This document shows, one piece after another, positions 54,477 through 63,048 of a stretch of DNA of 64,000 nucleotides. A program made the position numbers and the translations under genes. The notes beneath the pieces were generated by a model. That model was not told where the DNA came from, ran no database searches, and was given only the letters and a program-made list of their open reading frames with translations. The DNA comes from Cognataquiflexum gelatinilyticum (GTDB taxonomy: Bacteria > Bacteroidota > Bacteroidia > Cytophagales > Cyclobacteriaceae). Position 1 is the stretch's first letter. Every line of letters begins with the position of its first letter. Where the stretch lies: the NCBI RefSeq assembly GCF_024813435.1, contig NZ_JANAEZ010000005.1, positions 186,001 to 250,000 on the forward strand, in the 5' to 3' direction.

Positions 54477-54694
54477 AATTTATAAATCACCCCAGAGTTC
54501 ACAGGGGGCACGGAAGGCATTGAGAAAAAGGAAAAATGTTTGTGGAGACACAAAAATTGGCGAAATAATGTGAAAAGGGTAAAGAGTTAAAGATTATTCG
54601 ATTTAGGGGAGGTAAACAATTGCTACGGATTCCATTTCTGTTTCTCCGGATCTTTCGAAAAAAATTTATTCCCTGCAATTGTTCCTATTTGACC
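54477..54694. repeat. Repeat remnants after permease 7
   Basis: Contains a CCAGAGTTCACAGGGGGCAC segment (54493-54512) and a hairpin GTTTGTG-GAGA-CACAAA (54538-54554), third member of the GTTTGTG hairpin family. No terminator is clear for either convergent gene. Confidence 0.6.
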
Positions 54695-56356
54695 CTAATC
54701 ATTTTCCTCTTTCAAATTGATGATATAAGACAAAAGGGCGTCAGTCTCTTCTTCGCTCATACCATTGAGCAAGCCGTTATACATCAATGACTTTTCGTAT
54801 GATTCTTCACTTTTCACTTCAGCCTTTGGAATATCCAGGACACGGTTTCCAATAACCATCAACTTGATATAATCCTGGTCCGTACCCACAACTCTTCCCA
54901 AAAATACCTCACCATTCACATTGGTGATTTTAGTAGCAATCATTCCGGGTTTTAACCGTAGGGAAGGATTGTTGATTTCCTCCAGCAATTCAGTTTTGGA
55001 ATAGAATTTTCCAATGTCCATGAGGTCAGGACCGATTAAGTCACTTTTACCATCTACACTGTGACAGGCGCTACAGGCTTTTTCGGCAAAAAGCTGTTTT
55101 CCTGCAGCCAAAACATCTTCTGAGGAGGAAGACGATTTTTCTTCAGCGAGCATTTCGCGCGGCATTGGTTTGATCCAAGGGGCATAGGTCATTCTGTAAA
55201 TGGCCCCTTCTATCTGTTCGATAGGCTGATACCAATAGTCGGTCTTTCCGACATGGGTAATGTAAAGGTCACCATTTGACCCAAATGCCAAATCGGATAT
55301 TTTCGGAATTCTTTTGGCTACCGGTATTTCCTCAATTTGGTAGGTTCCGTCTTCTTGACGTTCTATTTCCAACCTACTGATAGCACCCCGTTCCCATCTT
55401 TCACCCGGTCCAAAAAATGATACAAAAAGGTCACCTTCAGTTCCTCCAAAATCATTTGTCATGGGATTGAAAACCATTCCTGCAGGTGCCACTTCGGAGA
55501 CAAAATTGTGGATCGGTAATTCCTTGGATTCAGGATTGTTGTATTTAGCAGGATGGTGTCCATAGAATTTGCCCTGCTGTGCGCGATTGAGTTCTTCGGT
55601 GGGATTTCCTCCGCCGCCATTGTCTATAAACAAGAGGTCATTGTATTGATTGAAAACCATACTGTGGACTGATCTCACTCCTGTAACAAATTTTTCTACT
55701 TCTTTTCCGTCAGGGCTGATTCGGAGTACCGCACCTCTAAATCCATCGGGATCCGCGGCTGCGCCTGCATTCCATGAATCTGTGGACAAAACAACATATA
55801 AGTAGCCATCAGGCCCAAAAGTCAATCCGGAAGTAAATTCATAGGGATGTTCGGATTGAGGTATTTTATCAAAAAATGTTTTGCTAATATCAGCTTTCCC
55901 ATCACCGTCTTGGTCTGTATAAATCCGGATTTCTTGTGCAGTGCCAACATAAAGTTCATTGCCTTTGAATAAAAGGCCGACAGGAGTGCGGAGTCCATCA
56001 TCTTTCACATTACAAAACAGCCTTGCCTCATCTTCCCAACCATCTCCATCAGAATCATGGAGCGAATAGATTTCTCCGGTGTTGTTTGCTACATACAGTA
56101 CACTGTCCGGTCCCAAGATGATTTTAACAGGATTTCTGACTTTGACTCCTTTTTCTATGGGAAGTTTGATGATGGCATAAGAACCAAAAACATCGATATC
56201 TTTCTCCCTCAGCCTTTCAACTGTTTCCTGATCAAGTGCGGATTTCCCTTGATTTTGACAGGAAATAATCAAAACGGCTAGAAATATCGAACAAACAAAG
56301 GAGCCTATTTTAACAAAAAGATAGACCTTGTTGGTCTTTTTACATGTTGTGGTCAT
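54695..56356 (-). CDS. Lipoprotein PQQ-type sugar/sorbosone dehydrogenase beta-propeller with C-terminal cytochrome c domain
   Basis: 553 aa. A signal with lipobox IISC predicts a lipidated periplasmic or outer-membrane protein. Residues about 60-400 form a six-bladed propeller with repeated LxFGPDGxLYV-type strands (GLTFGPDGYLYVVLS, DLAFGSNGDLYITH) and Ca-binding DSDGDGWEDE / DQDGDGKADI loops. A class I cytochrome c follows with CSACH near residue 425. The likely role is oxidation of a sugar or aldose with electrons passed to the heme. PQQ use is inferred from the fold only. It is convergent with permease 7. The gene stands alone. Confidence 0.9.
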   Translation of the reverse strand: MTTTCKKTNKVYLFVKIGSFVCSIFLAVLIISCQNQGKSALDQETVERLREKDIDVFGSYAIIKLPIEKGVKVRNPVKIILGPDSVLYVANNTGEIYSLHDSDGDGWEDEARLFCNVKDDGLRTPVGLLFKGNELYVGTAQEIRIYTDQDGDGKADISKTFFDKIPQSEHPYEFTSGLTFGPDGYLYVVLSTDSWNAGAAADPDGFRGAVLRISPDGKEVEKFVTGVRSVHSMVFNQYNDLLFIDNGGGGNPTEELNRAQQGKFYGHHPAKYNNPESKELPIHNFVSEVAPAGMVFNPMTNDFGGTEGDLFVSFFGPGERWERGAISRLEIERQEDGTYQIEEIPVAKRIPKISDLAFGSNGDLYITHVGKTDYWYQPIEQIEGAIYRMTYAPWIKPMPREMLAEEKSSSSSEDVLAAGKQLFAEKACSACHSVDGKSDLIGPDLMDIGKFYSKTELLEEINNPSLRLKPGMIATKITNVNGEVFLGRVVGTDQDYIKLMVIGNRVLDIPKAEVKSEESYEKSLMYNGLLNGMSEEETDALLSYIINLKEEND

Positions 56357-56454
56357 AGGTGCTTTTGATTGTTAAAAACTTAAAATATTTAAAGGATAGA
56401 ATTGCAGAATGGAAAAAAAGAAAAACCTGTATTAAATGAATTTTTCCCCTATTT

Positions 56455-56474
56455 CAAACCTATTAAATGTAGGT
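56455..56474 (-). promoter_or_regulatory. -7 box and overlapping palindrome upstream of the dehydrogenase gene
   Basis: On the minus strand 56462-56455 reads TAGGTTTG, an exact TAnnTTTG. An inverted repeat AACCTA/TAGGTT (56457-56474) overlaps it and could be an operator. The predicted leader is about 90 nt. Confidence 0.45.
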
Positions 56475-56672
56475 TAAAGGAATTAAATTTTGATTCGAAA
56501 TTTGAATATTTATTTATTACAATGAATCAAATCAAAACACGGGAAAACCAATAGTAAAAAACAGGTTCAAGGTCTTTGAGTCCATAGAAATGAGGAAGTT
56601 ACCAGATCCTAATCATTTCCGCATTCCTAAATCCAAATTCACAAAGTCTTCCTTCAATTTATTGACCGTGAG

Positions 56673-56709
56673 CGAACAAAATCAGTCCTGTACGGACAAT
56701 GAATGTTCT
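56673..56709 (+). promoter_or_regulatory. Candidate NtrC-type enhancer region 4 (variant spacing)
   Basis: CGAACA (56673-56678) and TGTACG (56689-56694) form a dyad with a 10-bp spacer centred 68.5 bp upstream of the -24 GG. An overlapping second dyad CGGACA-N5-TGTTCT lies at 56693-56709. It is less regular than the other sites. Confidence 0.45.
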
Positions 56710-56750
56710 TAAAATTGCCAATTTATACTCTTTAAGCCTGTTTTTGGCTT

Positions 56751-56767
56751 TGGCACAATCTCTGAAA
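56751..56767 (+). promoter_or_regulatory. Sigma-54-like promoter of the DUF2807 gene
   Basis: TGGCACA, ATCT, CTGAA. The -24 GGCAC is strong; the -12 keeps G but reads GA. The predicted +1 near 56777 lies downstream of the ATG at 56773 and so favours the ATG at 56800. Confidence 0.5.
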
Positions 56768-56799
56768 AAGATATGGAAACCAATTCTTATTCTATAGCC

Positions 56800-57501
56800 A
56801 TGAAAAACAGCAAATCCATCATTCTCGCTTTTTCTCTTTTCTTTATCGCCATATCAGTGTTGGCACAACAAACCGAAACCCGTACACCGGGTAATTTTAC
56901 AAAAATATACTCAGGCGGAAGTTGGGATGTCATCGTCCAAAAGGGAAACAAAGACGAGGTCCGCTTGGAATCCACCAACATTTCATTGGACAAAGTCATC
57001 ACCGAAGTTGAAAACAATACCTTAAAAATTTCCCTCGAAAAAGGCAATTACCGGAATATCGGCTTGACTGTCTATGTGACTGTCAGGGAAGTGGAAGGTT
57101 TGAAAAGCACCGGTTCGGGAAGTATCAAGATGCAATCTGATATTTCTGCAGGGTCGCTTTCCTTGGGAAATACAGGTTCAGGGAGTGTCATTTTGAAAAA
57201 CGTAAATGCGGACAACCTATCTGTGGGATTGACAGGATCGGGAATCGTGTCCATCGCAGGTGGAACTGTAGGAACGCTTAGTGTATCCCAAACAGGTTCA
57301 GGCGATTTCAAAGGTTCTGAATTGGTAGCTGAAAAAGCGAGCATCAACAAAACAGGTTCAGGACAATCATACATTGGCGCGGTAGAAAACCTGAATGTGA
57401 AATCCACGGGTTCCGGAAATGTTTATTATTCAGGAAATCCTGAGAGTACCAATATATCCTCTACAGGTTCGGCAAGGGTGATTAAAAAGAGTGATCAGTA
57501 G
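56800..57501 (+). CDS. DUF2807 (head GIN domain) secreted beta-solenoid protein
   Basis: 233 aa from ATG 56800. The start at 56773 would add nine residues before the signal peptide and would precede the predicted transcription start. The signal peptide is at about residues 1-22 (KSIILAFSLFFIAISVLAQQ). The body is a run of strands of roughly 20 residues, each with a TGSG turn (TGSGSIKMQ, TGSGSVILKN, TGSGIVSIAG, TGSGDFKG, TGSGQSYIG, TGSGNVYYSG), giving a right-handed solenoid. It is periplasmic or surface exposed; function unknown. It lies 251 bp upstream of permease 8 and shares the candidate regulon signals, so it may assist that transporter or respond to the same envelope signal. Confidence 0.88.
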   Translation: MKNSKSIILAFSLFFIAISVLAQQTETRTPGNFTKIYSGGSWDVIVQKGNKDEVRLESTNISLDKVITEVENNTLKISLEKGNYRNIGLTVYVTVREVEGLKSTGSGSIKMQSDISAGSLSLGNTGSGSVILKNVNADNLSVGLTGSGIVSIAGGTVGTLSVSQTGSGDFKGSELVAEKASINKTGSGQSYIGAVENLNVKSTGSGNVYYSGNPESTNISSTGSARVIKKSDQ

Positions 57502-57752
57502 ACAGTAATCAGTGGTCAGTATTCAGTTTTTGGAATGATGAATTCGGAATGATAAAATTTAAAATGTTGGATTCGAAAAGAAAAAGAGATGCAAGATGCA
57601 AGTCGCAAGATTCAAGACTTGACATCTCGACTATAACGAGAACTCGACAACCTGCCTACCGCAGGCAGGCGCGCAGCAGACAAATATGACAACGCACAGC
57701 AGGCAACAATTACAACCACTATAACCACTACAACCACTAGAACTCTACAACC
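57502..57752. repeat. Degenerate GA- and CA-rich repeats and a hairpin before permease 8
   Basis: GATGCAAGATGCAAGTCGCA-type filler (about 57590-57615) is followed by a hairpin CCTGCC (57651-57656)/GGCAGG (57664-57669), then CA-rich units ending in caaccactacaaccacta before the ATG at 57753. No terminator or sigma-54 box is seen. Confidence 0.65.
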
Positions 57753-60179
57753 ATGGTCAGCACCTATTTCAAAATCGTATTCAGAAATACCAAAAAGCAT
57801 CCGCTATATGTCATGATCAACATCTTTGGTTTGGCTGTTGGGATGGCAGTAAGTATTTTGATTCTTTTGTTTGTCAAGCATGAACTGAGTTACGACAAAT
57901 ACCATGAAAATTCTGACCGAATTGTAAGGGTTTCGCGGGCTTGGTTCAATCAGGATGGAGAAATCAGTCTTCACCTTGGCCATGCTGCTCCGCCTTTTGG
58001 GCCACTGATCAAATCTGACTTTGGAGATGATGTGGAACAAACAGTAAGGTTTTTCAATTTCAACCCTTTGGTCAAATACAATGATGACGCGTTTGTAGAG
58101 GAGCGCTTTTTTTTCGCTGATCCGGAGGTTTTCGAAGTGTTTTCATGGAAGCTGCTTGAAGGAAAATCTGATGTGCTTGGCCAATTCAGCGATGCGATTA
58201 TCCTGACTGAGACCATGGCCAAAAAATATTTTGGCAATGAAAATCCTATCGGAAAAACCTTGGAATTGGAGCTTGTCGGAAACAGGGTCCCTTTTCAGGT
58301 TCGGGGACTGATGGAAGATGTTCCTGACAATTCTCATTTTCAGGTGGATTTCCTCGCTTCAATGCGGCCTGTCAATGATTTTTATGGAGGGGAAGAGCAG
58401 ATGATGCAAAATTATGGTTCCAATAATTTCTCTACTTACCTTCTTTTGGCCGAAGGTGTGAAAGCAGAAGTTTTGGAAGCCAAATTGCCCGAGCTGATCG
58501 ATAGGCACATGGGCGAAAATCAGGCTGGAGTTCCTGCTTCCAAAGGTACCCAATTGTTTCTTTGGCCTTTGACAGATATTCACCTTCATTCCAACCTTGA
58601 TTCAGAAATAGAACCAAACGGAAATATCGATTATGTCTATGTTTATTTGGCAGTAGCGCTGTTTATCCTTTTGATTGCTTGTATCAATTTCATGAATTTA
58701 TCCACGGCACGGTCTTCACTGCGCTCTATGGAAGTGGGGTTGAGGAAAGTGATGGGGGCTGACAGGTCCGGTTTGGTAAGGCAGTTTATGGGAGAGTCAT
58801 TTGTCCTGGCATTTATTGCTTTGGTTTTTGCCGTGATTCTGGTATTTGTGTTCTTGCCGGTTTTTGCCAATTTCACGGATAAAGCATTAAGCTTTAACCT
58901 TATTAAAAATCCTGAGTACTTATTTGGATTGCTAGGTTTGGCGCTCTTTGTTGGTTTGATATCAGGAAGTTATCCTGCTTTGTTTTTATCTGGATTTACA
59001 CCTTCCAAAGTCCTGAAAGGTGTCTTTAAAGCCGGTTCGGGACACAAGCAATTCAGGTCAGCTTTGGTCACAGGGCAGTTTGCCATATCGGTCATGCTGA
59101 TCGTGGCGGTATTGGTAGTGATCAGCCAACTCAATTTTATGCAATCCAAAGACCTTGGATTCAAGAAGGATGATCTGGTGGTCCTGCCTGCCAATCAAAA
59201 TATTACAGGCAATTATTTGATCCTCAAAGACCGGCTGGAAAACCACCCCGGAATCAGGGAAGTGAGTATTTCTAGCAGGGTTCCATCAGGCCGTTTGCTC
59301 GATTCACAAGGCGCTTCTGCAGAAGTCAACGGTGAGTTGAGTCAGGTCAATGTGCGGATCGCAGATATCCATGTTGCCCATAATTTTACCCAGACATTCG
59401 GTATTCCGATCGTGGCAGGCAGGACTTTTGATTATTTACAGGCGACAGATTCTACAGAAGCATTTGTCTTAAATGAAGCGGCTATCAGGGCCATCGGTTG
59501 GTCAAGTCCTGAGGAAGCTGTTGGAAAGCAATTCAACTATGGCGGCAGAAAAGGTTATGTGACAGGTGTGATGAAGGATTTTCATTTTGAATCGCTTCAT
59601 CAGCCTATTGTTCCGATCGTATTTATGATTTCGGTGGATCGGAGCAATCTTGTGACCATCAAAATCGATGCAGAAAAGAAAGAAGAGACTTTGGCCTACC
59701 TGAAAGAGGAATGGCAGCAGTTGAGACCCGATTATCCCTTTGATCCGCTTTTTGTGGATGAAGGATTCAACAGGCAATATGAGGCCGAAAATAAGGTGAA
59801 GACCATCTTCACTTTTTTTGCAGGGTTGGCTGTACTGATTTCAATTTTAGGTTTGTTGGGTTTGACGACTTTTGAGACCGAACAGCGGACAAGGGAAATA
59901 GGAATCCGAAAAGTAATGGGAGCAGAGACATTCAATATTGTGACATTGTTGGGCAAAGACTTTATGAAACTTGTCTTTTTCGGATTTTTGATCGCGGTGC
60001 CCATATCCTGGTATGGCATGTCGCAGTGGTTGGAGGATTTTGCTTTTAGGATAGGGATTTCTTGGCAGGTATTTTTGATTGCTGGCTTGGTAGCGGGTTT
60101 GATTGCAGCGGTCACCGTTTCAGGTCAGGCGATTAAAGCAGCTTTGGCCAATCCGGTGAAATCGATAAAGAATGAATAA
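57753..60179 (+). CDS. FtsX/MacB-like ABC permease 8
   Basis: 808 aa, start MVSTYFKIVFRNTKKHPL. TM2 near 296 (IACINFMNLSTA); MEVGLRKVMGAD near 326; TM5 near 438; KDFHFESL near 607; REIGIRKVMGAE near 714; end NPVKSIKNE. It probably shares a transcript with the DUF2807 gene upstream, and a terminator follows 24 bp after its stop. Confidence 0.95.
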   Translation: MVSTYFKIVFRNTKKHPLYVMINIFGLAVGMAVSILILLFVKHELSYDKYHENSDRIVRVSRAWFNQDGEISLHLGHAAPPFGPLIKSDFGDDVEQTVRFFNFNPLVKYNDDAFVEERFFFADPEVFEVFSWKLLEGKSDVLGQFSDAIILTETMAKKYFGNENPIGKTLELELVGNRVPFQVRGLMEDVPDNSHFQVDFLASMRPVNDFYGGEEQMMQNYGSNNFSTYLLLAEGVKAEVLEAKLPELIDRHMGENQAGVPASKGTQLFLWPLTDIHLHSNLDSEIEPNGNIDYVYVYLAVALFILLIACINFMNLSTARSSLRSMEVGLRKVMGADRSGLVRQFMGESFVLAFIALVFAVILVFVFLPVFANFTDKALSFNLIKNPEYLFGLLGLALFVGLISGSYPALFLSGFTPSKVLKGVFKAGSGHKQFRSALVTGQFAISVMLIVAVLVVISQLNFMQSKDLGFKKDDLVVLPANQNITGNYLILKDRLENHPGIREVSISSRVPSGRLLDSQGASAEVNGELSQVNVRIADIHVAHNFTQTFGIPIVAGRTFDYLQATDSTEAFVLNEAAIRAIGWSSPEEAVGKQFNYGGRKGYVTGVMKDFHFESLHQPIVPIVFMISVDRSNLVTIKIDAEKKEETLAYLKEEWQQLRPDYPFDPLFVDEGFNRQYEAENKVKTIFTFFAGLAVLISILGLLGLTTFETEQRTREIGIRKVMGAETFNIVTLLGKDFMKLVFFGFLIAVPISWYGMSQWLEDFAFRIGISWQVFLIAGLVAGLIAAVTVSGQAIKAALANPVKSIKNE

Positions 60180-60203
60180 ATAAATCCTGTTGAACCTAAA
60201 CCA

Positions 60204-60248
60204 AAAAATCCACCTCAGGCATCGACCGGGTGGATTTTTCTTTTTTTC
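60204..60248 (+). terminator. Intrinsic terminator after permease 8
   Basis: Perfect 11-bp arms AAAAATCCACC (60204-60214) and GGTGGATTTTT (60229-60239), then T-rich sequence. Confidence 0.88.
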
Positions 60249-60284
60249 AGCTCAAAAAATCAGCACTTCATTTTTGCCCACTGG

Positions 60285-60300
60285 CGGACAAAAATGTTCG
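60285..60300 (+). promoter_or_regulatory. Candidate NtrC-type enhancer site 5 (CGGACA-N4-TGTTCG)
   Basis: CGGACA AAAA TGTTCG, the copy closest to a perfect dyad, centred 69.5 bp upstream of the -24 GG at 60362. The flanking GGCGGAC matches site 1. Confidence 0.62.
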
Positions 60301-60360
60301 GGTTTTTAAGCAAAATATTACACAAACAGCCTTTTTGATAAATAGAAGGCATTTTTCTGA

Positions 60361-60377
60361 TGGCATGGAAGTGGGAT
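60361..60377 (+). promoter_or_regulatory. Sigma-54-like promoter of permease 9
   Basis: TGGCATG, GAAG, TGGGA. Together with the preceding TGA it shares TGATGGCATG with the promoter at 21501. The -12 reads GG instead of GC. The predicted +1 is near 60387. Confidence 0.55.
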
Positions 60378-60505
60378 AATGTGAAATGATGAATTTAAAA
60401 TAATGTATTCAGAATTTCGGATTCCGATAACCCAACAACCTGATAACTCGACTACGAGAAGCTGAGAACAATTGTGACAACTACAAACATTACAACCATA
60501 ACCCC

Positions 60506-62947
60506 ATGCTCAAAAATTACTTTAGAATCGCTTGGAGAAACCTCGTAAGGAATAAATCCTTCAGCATAATCAATATCCTTGGCTTGGCGGTAAGTATGTC
60601 TATTTGTTTGCTGATTATCATGATCGTGATGGACCAGTATAGCTATGATTCCTACCATAGCCAAAAGGATAGAATCTACAGGGTACATTCGACGGAGTAT
60701 CAGACCAACCAAGGAGAAACAGCGAGCTCTGCTTTGCCGTTGGCTGAAAAACTGAAAAGGGAATACCCTATTATAGCTGAGGCTTCGGCCCTCAACAGTG
60801 AAATTGGGGGAGATGTCATCTATGAAGATAAGTTTGCATCGGGAGGAGGTTATTTTGCTGATGAGAACATTTTTAAAATACTTGATTTTTCTTTCAGGGA
60901 AGGAAATCCCGAAACAGCATTGAAAAAACCTTTTTCTCTGGTCATCACTTCAGAGTTGGCGGAGATACTATTTAATAATGAATCAGCCCTTGGCAAAACA
61001 GTCGCTTTCCACGACAAAGATATCAGGGCCACCGATATTGAGGAAGGCAATATTGAAACTGACTTCGGCTACTTTACCATCACAGGTGTACTCAACCCCA
61101 ATCCCGGCAAAACCCATCTACCCTTCAAACTTTTGGCCTCAATGAGTACAATGAAATCCTTACCAGAAGGATCGGTATTGGCTACAGATGAGCAGGATTG
61201 GAACAACGTTTGGACCAATTATACTTACGTGCTATTGGAGGAAGGCAAGAAAAAAAGCGACTTTCAATCAATTCTTGATAAAGTTTCTGAGGAAATATAT
61301 GGGTCAAAATTTGAGAACAAACATTCTTTTAAAGCTGTCGCATTGGGAGAAATTAACCCGATGGGGATAATTGGAAACACAACCCATGTTGGGATTCCAA
61401 AAGTAGTCCTGTTGATATTGGGTGTGCTATGTATCATTGTAATGATATCAGCCTGTCTGAACTATACCAATATGTCGGTGGCCAGAGCACTCACCAGGAT
61501 CCGAGAGGTAGGGATCAGGAAGGTTTCAGGTGCAAGCAAGACACAGATTTTTGCACAGTTTATTACTGAAGCTGTGGTTATTTCCCTTTGCTCATTGGTC
61601 TTGGCTTTCTTTCTGCTCCAGTTACTCCAAAAAGGCGTGGCAGGTATGACTTTTGACAAGTATCTCAAGATATCCTTTGATCAAAATCTACCTGCAATAT
61701 TGATTTTTATAGGTTTCAGCATTACTGTTGGGATTTTGGCTGGATTGCTTCCTGCTTCCTATGTGTCCAAACTGAATCCCATTAACTTATTCAATAAATT
61801 AAGTGGAGTCCGATTGTTCAAAAACCTGAGGATAAGAAATATCCTGTTGGTGGTACAGTTTTCCATTTCTCTGATTTTCATTATTTCAGTAGTGCTGATC
61901 AAGTCACAATCCATGCATATGTTGAATTTCGATTATGGATTTGAAAAGGATAACATTGTTACCGTTAAGCTTTACAACACTGAGAACTACTCGAGATTTG
62001 CCCAAGCTGTAACTTCCAATCCATCAGTCATCGAAGTAGGGGCGTCATCGCTGTTGCCTGCAGGAGGTTGGAATTTTGGAAGTGATGTGGTGAACCCTGA
62101 TTTTCCTTTGGATAGTATTTCCACCAATTTCTTTGACATCAATTCCTCAGCAGTAGATGTTTTTGCATTGGAAATCCTGGCAGGGTCTAACCTTCCTGCT
62201 GAAGGAAGTCCCAATCTGGTCTTGATAAATGAAAAGGCAGTAGGGGAATTCAAATTCGGAAGTGTGGATGAGGCTGTCGGGAAGCAATTTACAATAAATA
62301 CTAACGGTGAATACCAAAATTTGCAGGTAGCAGGTGTGGTCAGGGATTTTCAGTTTCTTCCATCCATCAGAGAAATGCAAAGCTTGGTATTGCGAAACAG
62401 GGAAGACCAACTTGGCTTTGCTTTGGTTAAAATTTCAAACCAAAACCAAGCTGAGACGCTTGCGGCATTGGAATCATCCTGGAAAGAAGTGAATCCGAAT
62501 TCCAAGTTTTCTTACAAATTTCTGGACGAAGAGCTGTTATTCATACATCAGGTTTTGGGTGATGTATCCTCCGTGATCGGTTTGATTTCCTTTTTAGCAG
62601 TATTTGTTTCTTGTTTGGGACTCTTGGGAATGGCAACCTATACCGCCCAAACGCGGATCAAAGAAATCGGGATAAGAAAAACCCTTGGGTCAAGTACGCC
62701 TCAGATCGTCTTTTTATTATCTAAGGCATTTTTGGTCTTATTGGGGATCGCTGTTTTGGTAGCAGTACCATCAGCCTATTTCATCAATAATTTGTGGCTC
62801 AATTTCTTCGCCTCTAGGGTTAGTATCGGAGTAGTTCCGATCGGGATTGGAGTAGGAGCTGTTTTGTTGATCAGTTTGGGGATAATCTTTTCCCAAGCTT
62901 ATAGGGCGGCAACCATTAATCCCATTGAAAGTCTTAGAAATGATTAA
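60506..62947 (+). CDS. FtsX/MacB-like ABC permease 9
   Basis: 813 aa, start MLKNYFRIAWRNLVRNKS. TM2 near 300 has SACLNYTNMSVARAL in place of CINFMNLSTA; REVGIRKVSGAS near 332; TM5 near 445; RDFQFLPS near 612 in place of DFHFESL; KEIGIRKTLGSS near 718; end NPIESLRND. It is preceded by a C/A-rich leader of about 100 nt (gacaactacaaacattacaa). Permease 10 starts 101 bp later without a terminator between them, so the two may form an operon. Confidence 0.95.
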   Translation: MLKNYFRIAWRNLVRNKSFSIINILGLAVSMSICLLIIMIVMDQYSYDSYHSQKDRIYRVHSTEYQTNQGETASSALPLAEKLKREYPIIAEASALNSEIGGDVIYEDKFASGGGYFADENIFKILDFSFREGNPETALKKPFSLVITSELAEILFNNESALGKTVAFHDKDIRATDIEEGNIETDFGYFTITGVLNPNPGKTHLPFKLLASMSTMKSLPEGSVLATDEQDWNNVWTNYTYVLLEEGKKKSDFQSILDKVSEEIYGSKFENKHSFKAVALGEINPMGIIGNTTHVGIPKVVLLILGVLCIIVMISACLNYTNMSVARALTRIREVGIRKVSGASKTQIFAQFITEAVVISLCSLVLAFFLLQLLQKGVAGMTFDKYLKISFDQNLPAILIFIGFSITVGILAGLLPASYVSKLNPINLFNKLSGVRLFKNLRIRNILLVVQFSISLIFIISVVLIKSQSMHMLNFDYGFEKDNIVTVKLYNTENYSRFAQAVTSNPSVIEVGASSLLPAGGWNFGSDVVNPDFPLDSISTNFFDINSSAVDVFALEILAGSNLPAEGSPNLVLINEKAVGEFKFGSVDEAVGKQFTINTNGEYQNLQVAGVVRDFQFLPSIREMQSLVLRNREDQLGFALVKISNQNQAETLAALESSWKEVNPNSKFSYKFLDEELLFIHQVLGDVSSVIGLISFLAVFVSCLGLLGMATYTAQTRIKEIGIRKTLGSSTPQIVFLLSKAFLVLLGIAVLVAVPSAYFINNLWLNFFASRVSIGVVPIGIGVGAVLLISLGIIFSQAYRAATINPIESLRND

Positions 62948-62967
62948 AATCAAGGAGGATCAGGGTG

Positions 62968-63048
62968 ACGCAACCTGACAACGAACTACACAACATTGAC
63001 AACCTGACAACAATCATAACAAATACAACCACTACAACAATTTCTTCC
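62968..63048 (+). other. C/A-rich 5' leader of permease 10
   Basis: Units such as caacctgacaacaatcataa and acaaccactacaac precede the ATG at 63049. G is nearly absent from the last 50 bases. Confidence 0.5.
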
